Below are positions 4,473 to 10,069 of a DNA stretch of 10,069 bases, piece after piece (the first letter of the stretch is position 1; the number at the start of each line of letters is the position of its first letter). Origin of the DNA: Actinomycetota bacterium (GTDB taxonomy: Bacteria; Actinomycetota; Actinomycetes; Nanopelagicales; Nanopelagicaceae); NCBI GenBank assembly GCA_009702205.1, contig WLIM01000030.1, forward strand, positions 1 to 10,069, in the 5' to 3' direction. The notes beneath the pieces were generated by a model that was given only the letters and a program-made list of their open reading frames with translations, was not told the DNA's origin and searched no databases. Made by a program: the position numbers and the translations under genes.

Positions 4473-7400
4473 GTGACTTTGTTTTCGACAGTGCCATCAT
4501 CACAGGGTTTGTACGACCCAACACATGAACGCGATTCTTGCGGTGTTGCGATGGTTGCTACGTTAAATAAGAAAGCAACACATGAAATTGTTTCACAAGG
4601 CTTAACTGCGCTTCGAAATATGGAGCACCGTGGTGCTACCGGCGCAGAGCCAGATAGCGGAGACGGCGCCGGAATACTTATCTGTATTCCAGATGCTTTT
4701 TATCGCGAAGTTGTTGATTTCAAACTTCCAGAAGTTGGAAAGTATGCAACTGGAATTATTTTCATTGATAAGTCATTTGACGACCGCGCTGCAATTGCTG
4801 CAATCGCTAAGGAAGAAGGCCTTGAAGTAATTGGATGGCGTGAACTTCCAATCGATTCAAAATCAATCGGCAATACCGCACTTTCTGTTATGCCAAAGTT
4901 TGAACAAATCTTCGTCGCTGGAACCAATGCCGAATTCGATCTTGATTTAGAGCGCAAGGCATTCTGTTTTAGAAAACGTATTGAACATCGCTTCCCGCTA
5001 TATGTGCCATCACTTTCGGCTCGAACAATTGTTTATAAGGGAATGTTAACTACGGGTCAGTTAGAAGAATTCTTCCCTGATCTCTCAGATTCTAGAGTTA
5101 CTTCTACGCTGGCTTTAGTTCACTCTCGTTTCTCAACGAACACATTTCCGTCTTGGCCACTTGCGCACCCTTATCGCTTTATCGCACACAATGGTGAAAT
5201 TAATACCGTGCGCGGAAATCGAAATTGGATGCGCGCTCGTGAATCACTTCTCGAAAGCAAGATAATTCCTGGAGATTTAAATCGTCTCTTCCCAATTGTT
5301 GATAGCTCAAGCAGCGATTCAGGATCATTTGATGAAGTATTAGAACTGCTCTACCTTGGCGGTCGCTCGTTGCCACATTCAGTTCTTATGATGATTCCAG
5401 AAGCTTGGGAAAACCATGCGACGATGTCGCAATCACGCAAGGATTTCTACGCGTTTCACTCAACCATCATGGAACCATGGGACGGTCCCGCTTGCATCAC
5501 ATTCACTGACGGGAAACAGATTGGCGCGGTTCTAGACCGAAATGGACTTCGTCCATCTCGCTATTGGGTGACTAAGAATGGTTTAGTAATTCTTGCAAGT
5601 GAGTTCGGTGTTCTAGATTTCAAACCGGAGGAGATCGAAAGTAAAGGTCGCCTGCAACCTGGCCGTATGTTCTTAGTTGATATCGAAGCTGGACGCATTA
5701 TCGAAGATGATGAAATCAAGGATGGTTTAGCTAATGCGGCGCCTTATGGCGAATGGTTGCATGCCGGCTTAGTCCGCCTAGAAGATCTTCCTGCTCGTGA
5801 ACATATTGTTTATCCGCACTCATCTGTTCTGCGCAGACAACGCGCATTTGGTTATACCGAAGAAGAGTTAAGAATCATTCTTACGCCAATGGCAAAAACT
5901 GGCGGCGAAGCTCTTGGTTCAATGGGAACAGATTCGCCGATCGCTGCGCTTTCTGCAAAGCCAAGGCTGCTCTTTGATTATTTTTCTCAGCTATTTGCCC
6001 AAGTTACGAATCCACCATTAGATGCGATTCGCGAAGAGTTAGTTACAAGTTTGGGTGGATCTGTTGGACCAGAATTTAATCTCTTGGATCCGGGTCCTGC
6101 TTCTTGTCGCCAAATTGCACTCGACTTTCCGGTAATTGATAATGATGAACTAGCCAAACTTATTCACGTTAATGCTGATGGAAATCATCCAGGTTTTGCT
6201 GCACATGTTGTCCGTGGATTATTTCCAGTTCAAGGTGGCGGGGAAGCGCTAGCAAATCGCATCACTGAAATCCGTCAAGAAGTCTCAAATGCAATTGCTG
6301 ATGGCGCGCACTTGATAGTTCTATCTGATCGCGATGGCGATGCAGAACATGCGCCGATTCCATCTCTACTTTTGACTGCTGCAGTTCACCACCACTTAAT
6401 TCGCGAAAAGACTCGAACCAAAGTTGGGTTAATCGTTGAGTCTGGCGAAGTTCGCGAAGTTCACCATGTCGCATTACTTGTTGGATTCGGTGCTGCTGCC
6501 ATCAATCCATATCTAGCTATGGAATCAGCTGAAGATTTGGTTCGCCAAGGTGTTATCACTGGAATTACCCCAGAAAAAGCGGTCGCGAATTTAATTAAGT
6601 CACTAGGTAAAGGTGTCTTAAAAGTTATGTCAAAGATGGGGATTTCAACCATCGCTTCATATACCGGAGCACAAGTCTTCGAAGCTATTGGACTCTCTCG
6701 CGAAGTAGTAGATGAATATTTTGTTGGAGTAACATCGAAATTAGGTGGCGTTTCTATCGACATGATTGCGCAAGAGACAATCAAACGTCATCACATTGCA
6801 TACCCACCAGGAGGAGAAATTCCTGGAACTAAGCGCCTGCCAATCGGCGGGGAATATCAATGGCGACGCGAAGGTGAACCTCACCTCTTTGATCCGGAAA
6901 CTGTCTTTGCTCTTCAGCATGCAACTCGCAACAAGCGTTATGACATCTTTAAACGCTATACAAATCGCGTAGACGATCAATCAAAGCGGTTGATGACCCT
7001 TCGCGGTCTCTTTGATTTCAAGGTGGGCCTACGCCCTGCAGTTCCAATTGAGGAAGTTGAACCTCGCGAAGAAATTATTAAGCGCTTTTCAACTGGCGCG
7101 ATGTCTTATGGATCAATTTCTGCAGAAGCACATGAAACTCTGGCAATCGCAATGAATCGACTTGGTGGAAAATCAAATACCGGTGAAGGCGGCGAAGATC
7201 CTGCTCGTTACACGCTTGATGCAAATGGAGATTCACGTCGTTCTGCAATTAAGCAGGTAGCTTCAGGACGCTTTGGTGTCACTAGTGAATATCTTGTTAA
7301 TTCTGATGACATTCAAATCAAAATGGCTCAAGGCGCAAAGCCTGGCGAAGGTGGCCAACTACCTGGTGGCAAGGTTTATCCATGGATTGCAAAAGTTCGA

Positions 7401-8993
7401 TATTCAACACCTGGTGTTGGGTTAATTTCACCACCACCGCACCACGATATTTATTCGATTGAAGATCTTGCGCAGTTAATTCACGATCTTAAGAACGCAA
7501 ATAAGGATGCTCGTATCCATGTGAAATTGGTTGCTGAAGTTGGCGTTGGCACTGTTGCTGCTGGTGTGAGCAAAGCTCATGCTGACGTAGTTCTAATTTC
7601 GGGACACGATGGTGGAACAGGTGCATCACCTCTTACATCACTAAAACATGCGGGCGCACCGTGGGAACTTGGTTTAGCTGAAACTCAGCAAACACTTATG
7701 TTAAACGGATTACGAGATCGCATTGTTGTACAGGTTGACGGTCAAATGAAGACCGGTCGTGACATTGTTATTGCTGCGCTTCTCGGCGGCGAGGAGTTTG
7801 GTTTTGCAACAGCGCCTCTTGTTGTATCTGGTTGCATAATGATGAGAGTCTGCCATTTAGATACTTGTCCAGTTGGTGTTGCAACTCAGAATCCAGAACT
7901 TCGTGCAAGATTTAGCGGTAAGCCAGAATTCGTAGAAACATTCTTCGAATATATCGCCGATGAAGTACGCGAACATCTTGCAGCTCTTGGCTTTAGATCA
8001 CTTGATGAGGCAATCGGGCAAGTTGAATTCTTAGATACTAAGAAGGCAATTAGCCATTGGAAGGCAAGCGGACTTGATCTTGCGCCTTTGCTTGCTGCGC
8101 CAGTTTTCGACACCGATGCGCCACGGAAAAACACCACAATTCAGGATCACGGCTTGGTTGCAGCAATGGATAACAAGTTGATTGAACTCGCAGCGCCGGC
8201 GCTAACAAAGGGCGAAGCAGTCAACATCGAGATGCCAATTAAGAATGTGAATCGAACTGCCGGAACAATGTTGGGCTCTGAGATAACTCGTAAGTTTGGT
8301 GGTGCTGGCTTGCCTGCCGACACTGTAAATGTTTCATTCCATGGAACAGCCGGGAACTCCTTTGGAGCCTTTATTCCTAAAGGCTTAACGCTTCGTCTTT
8401 ATGGTGATGCAAATGATTATGTTGCAAAGGGTTTATCTGGCGGCCGAGTAATTGTTCGCCCAGATGAGAAAGCAACATTTGAATCTGAAGAGAATGTGAT
8501 TGCTGGAAACGTAATTGGTTACGGCTCAACTGCGGGTGAAATTATGATTCGCGGAAGAGTGGGAGAGCGCTTTTGCGTTCGAAACTCTGGAGCAACAGCG
8601 ATTGTTGAAGGTGTTGGTGACCACGGTTGCGAATATATGACTGGTGGAATTGCGCTAATTCTCGGCAAGACTGGTCGAAACCTTGCTGCTGGAATGTCTG
8701 GCGGTCGCGCTTTTGTTCTCGATCTAGATGCCGCACTTGTAAACACTGAATTGGTTGATGTTCTAGCTCTTCCTACCGATCAAGAGCAGATTGTTAAGGA
8801 TTTGATTTCACGTTTCCATGCAGAAACTGGATCGAACGTTGCAAAGAGCCTTATTGATAACTGGGATGAAAACAAGAGACGAATCTCAATGGTTATGCCT
8901 CGTGATTATGCACGTGTACTTGCTGCTATGGAACGCGCGGAACGCGAAGGCTTACCTGTAGATAAAGTTGTAATGGAGGCAATCAATGGCTGA
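4473..8993 (+). CDS. gltB: Glutamate synthase (NADPH) large subunit GltB
   Basis: GltB makes two glutamates from glutamine and 2-oxoglutarate, with electrons from GltD. At 1506 residues it is full length. Domains in order: a short propeptide before Cys23 in RDSCGVA, the N-terminal nucleophile of the class II amidotransferase domain (23 to about 430), with RGATGAEPDSGDGAG, HSRFSTNTFPSW and HNGEINT; a central domain (about 470-780); the FMN synthase domain (about 830-1230), with FSTGAMSYGSIS near 872, QGAKPGEGGQLPGG near 953, and GHDGGTGASP near 1044; the 3Fe-4S cysteines Cys1121, Cys1127 and Cys1132; and the C-terminal GXGXG beta-helix (about 1260-1460), including GDANDYVAKGLSGG from 1311. Cleavage before Cys23 is expected from the family. 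GTG start, good ribosome site. It overlaps gltD by eight bases. Confidence 0.99.
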   Translation: MTLFSTVPSSQGLYDPTHERDSCGVAMVATLNKKATHEIVSQGLTALRNMEHRGATGAEPDSGDGAGILICIPDAFYREVVDFKLPEVGKYATGIIFIDKSFDDRAAIAAIAKEEGLEVIGWRELPIDSKSIGNTALSVMPKFEQIFVAGTNAEFDLDLERKAFCFRKRIEHRFPLYVPSLSARTIVYKGMLTTGQLEEFFPDLSDSRVTSTLALVHSRFSTNTFPSWPLAHPYRFIAHNGEINTVRGNRNWMRARESLLESKIIPGDLNRLFPIVDSSSSDSGSFDEVLELLYLGGRSLPHSVLMMIPEAWENHATMSQSRKDFYAFHSTIMEPWDGPACITFTDGKQIGAVLDRNGLRPSRYWVTKNGLVILASEFGVLDFKPEEIESKGRLQPGRMFLVDIEAGRIIEDDEIKDGLANAAPYGEWLHAGLVRLEDLPAREHIVYPHSSVLRRQRAFGYTEEELRIILTPMAKTGGEALGSMGTDSPIAALSAKPRLLFDYFSQLFAQVTNPPLDAIREELVTSLGGSVGPEFNLLDPGPASCRQIALDFPVIDNDELAKLIHVNADGNHPGFAAHVVRGLFPVQGGGEALANRITEIRQEVSNAIADGAHLIVLSDRDGDAEHAPIPSLLLTAAVHHHLIREKTRTKVGLIVESGEVREVHHVALLVGFGAAAINPYLAMESAEDLVRQGVITGITPEKAVANLIKSLGKGVLKVMSKMGISTIASYTGAQVFEAIGLSREVVDEYFVGVTSKLGGVSIDMIAQETIKRHHIAYPPGGEIPGTKRLPIGGEYQWRREGEPHLFDPETVFALQHATRNKRYDIFKRYTNRVDDQSKRLMTLRGLFDFKVGLRPAVPIEEVEPREEIIKRFSTGAMSYGSISAEAHETLAIAMNRLGGKSNTGEGGEDPARYTLDANGDSRRSAIKQVASGRFGVTSEYLVNSDDIQIKMAQGAKPGEGGQLPGGKVYPWIAKVRYSTPGVGLISPPPHHDIYSIEDLAQLIHDLKNANKDARIHVKLVAEVGVGTVAAGVSKAHADVVLISGHDGGTGASPLTSLKHAGAPWELGLAETQQTLMLNGLRDRIVVQVDGQMKTGRDIVIAALLGGEEFGFATAPLVVSGCIMMRVCHLDTCPVGVATQNPELRARFSGKPEFVETFFEYIADEVREHLAALGFRSLDEAIGQVEFLDTKKAISHWKASGLDLAPLLAAPVFDTDAPRKNTTIQDHGLVAAMDNKLIELAAPALTKGEAVNIEMPIKNVNRTAGTMLGSEITRKFGGAGLPADTVNVSFHGTAGNSFGAFIPKGLTLRLYGDANDYVAKGLSGGRVIVRPDEKATFESEENVIAGNVIGYGSTAGEIMIRGRVGERFCVRNSGATAIVEGVGDHGCEYMTGGIALILGKTGRNLAAGMSGGRAFVLDLDAALVNTELVDVLALPTDQEQIVKDLISRFHAETGSNVAKSLIDNWDENKRRISMVMPRDYARVLAAMERAEREGLPVDKVVMEAING
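8975..8979 (+). promoter_or_regulatory. Ribosome binding site of gltD
   Basis: GGAGG, six bases before ATG 8986 and inside the last gltB codons, fixes the gltD start and implies coupled, near-equal translation of the two subunits. Confidence 0.75.
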
Positions 8994-10069
8994 TCCAAAA
9001 GGATTCTTAACAACACCAAGACAGACTCCAACTCGCCGGCCAGTGGATGTGCGCATCCGTGACTGGAAAGAAGTTTACGAGCCACAAGATCTAGGCGTTC
9101 TGCAGAAGCAAGCTGGTCGTTGTATGGATTGCGGGATACCTTTCTGTCATCAAGGTTGTCCTCTTGGAAATTTGATTCCAGAGTGGAACGATCTAATTTG
9201 GCGCGGAGAGATGAGCGAAGCAATTGATCGCTTGCATGCTACAAATAATTTCCCAGAATTCACTGGTCGCTTGTGTCCAGCTCCGTGCGAAACTGCATGC
9301 GTAGTTGGTATAAATGTTGATCCCGTAACAATTAAACAAGTTGAACTTCGCACAATCGAAGAAGCATTTGCTAATGGTTCTGTCGTCCCACTGCCATCAG
9401 AGCGTTTAACTGGAAAGACAGTTGCTGTAATTGGATCCGGACCTGCAGGTCTTGCAGCAGCTCAACAATTAACTCGCGCTGGTCACACTGTTGCAGTGTA
9501 TGAAAGAGGCGCAAAGCCTGGCGGCTTGCTTCGTTACGGAATTCCAGAATTCAAAATGGAGAAATCAATTCTTGATCGCCGAATTGCACAAATGGAGGGC
9601 GAGGGAACTCGTTTCCGCAGTGGTGTAAATGTTGGTGTTGATATAACTGGAAGTGAATTGCGCACTAAATATGATGCAGTTGTTTTAGCTCTTGGCGCCA
9701 CCAATTGGCGTGACATAAATGTTCCTGGCCGAGAATTTAAGGGCATTTATCAAGCGATGGAATATTTGCCGTGGGGAAATAAGCAGGGCCTAAATGAATT
9801 AGCGGAAGCACCTCCTATTAATGCGACTGGAAAGCACGTTGTAATTCTTGGTGGGGGAGACACGGGAGCGGATTGTTTAGGTACCGCAATCCGACAAGGT
9901 GCTGCAAGTGTTACTCAACTTGAAATTATGCCAAGGCCAACAGAAGAGCGACCATCTTCACAGCCATGGCCAACTTATCCAATGGTTTATCGCGTGAGCA
10001 GCGCACATGAAGAAGCAGGAGAGCGGCTCTTTGCTGTTTCAACTGAAGAGTTCCTTGGAGATAAGGATG
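8986..10069 (+). CDS. gltD: Glutamate synthase (NADPH) small subunit GltD (3' end outside window)
   Basis: GltD takes electrons from NADPH through FAD and passes them by iron-sulfur centres to the FMN of GltB. The window holds 361 residues; the frame is open at the end and roughly the last quarter of the protein is missing. Seen: the N-terminal ferredoxin-like cysteines Cys46, Cys49, Cys54 and Cys58 (CMDCGIPFCHQGC), a second set Cys97, Cys101 and Cys105 (CPAPCETAC), the FAD-binding VIGSGPAGLAAA (148-159) followed by an acidic strand end at Glu173, GGLLRYGIPEFK (179-190), the Rossmann closing strand AVVLALGA (231-238), and the NADPH-binding VILGGGDTGADC (286-297). All are in the family order. 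The start overlaps the gltB stop by eight bases. A minus-strand frame over this gene is only a shadow. Confidence 0.98.
   Translation, partial: MADPKGFLTTPRQTPTRRPVDVRIRDWKEVYEPQDLGVLQKQAGRCMDCGIPFCHQGCPLGNLIPEWNDLIWRGEMSEAIDRLHATNNFPEFTGRLCPAPCETACVVGINVDPVTIKQVELRTIEEAFANGSVVPLPSERLTGKTVAVIGSGPAGLAAAQQLTRAGHTVAVYERGAKPGGLLRYGIPEFKMEKSILDRRIAQMEGEGTRFRSGVNVGVDITGSELRTKYDAVVLALGATNWRDINVPGREFKGIYQAMEYLPWGNKQGLNELAEAPPINATGKHVVILGGGDTGADCLGTAIRQGAASVTQLEIMPRPTEERPSSQPWPTYPMVYRVSSAHEEAGERLFAVSTEEFLGDKD

Noticed and set aside
6461..6784. Minus-strand open frame of 107 codons inside gltB
   Set aside because: Shadow of the gltB central domain.
8926..8950. Repeated GAACGCG near the end of gltB
   Set aside because: It encodes a Glu-Arg-rich helix (ERAERE); codon repetition explains it.
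8906..9223. Minus-strand open frame of 105 codons over the gltB-gltD junction
   Set aside because: Antisense to the gltD iron-sulfur motif region; a shadow.

Overview
The window looks like ordinary chromosome from an actinobacterium with an AT-leaning genome. Several things point there: the HisA gene reads as the actinobacterial PriA type, the order runs from his genes through a DsbA/MauE pair and lgt to gltB-gltD, and the genes are packed tightly on one strand with GTG starts and stop-start overlaps. The streamlined spacing and base composition would fit a freshwater planktonic lineage such as Nanopelagicales (acI). That placement is inference, not something the sequence proves. I see no mobile element, CRISPR array, tRNA or rRNA.

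Layout, all on the + strand. Bases 1-1483 hold the end of priA/hisA, then hisF and hisI (histidine pathway, one-base overlap between the first two). A 49-residue membrane ORF (1483-1632) not listed by simple length-cutoff gene calling follows, overlapping hisI by one base and the next gene by four. A MauE/DoxX-type membrane redox protein (1629-2135) and a membrane-anchored DsbA-like thioredoxin (2128-2826) come next, overlapping by eight bases. They are followed by lgt (2838-3647), a VIT1/CCC1-family iron/manganese transporter (3673-4380), a 92-base leader, then gltB (4473-8993) and the start of gltD (8986 to the window end).

The genes fall into three jobs. The first block closes the imidazole-ring branch of histidine synthesis, with PriA possibly serving tryptophan synthesis too. 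The middle block works at or outside the membrane: disulfide chemistry (MauE + DsbA), lipoprotein lipidation (Lgt) and metal transport (VIT). The last block is NADPH-glutamate synthase, which makes the glutamate that feeds amino-acid synthesis and uses the glutamine made from ammonium.

The points most worth a second look are: (1) a 15-bp hairpin followed by a T-run, a textbook intrinsic-terminator shape, lying wholly inside the first 18 codons of lgt; (2) the 49-residue ORF, which looks like the last membrane helix plus C-terminal tail of the actinobacterial Trp-operon-associated membrane protein, in a place where trp genes are usually found but are absent here; (3) a cysteine layout in DsbA suggesting a second, structural disulfide. 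I found no evidence of a wholly new biological system.
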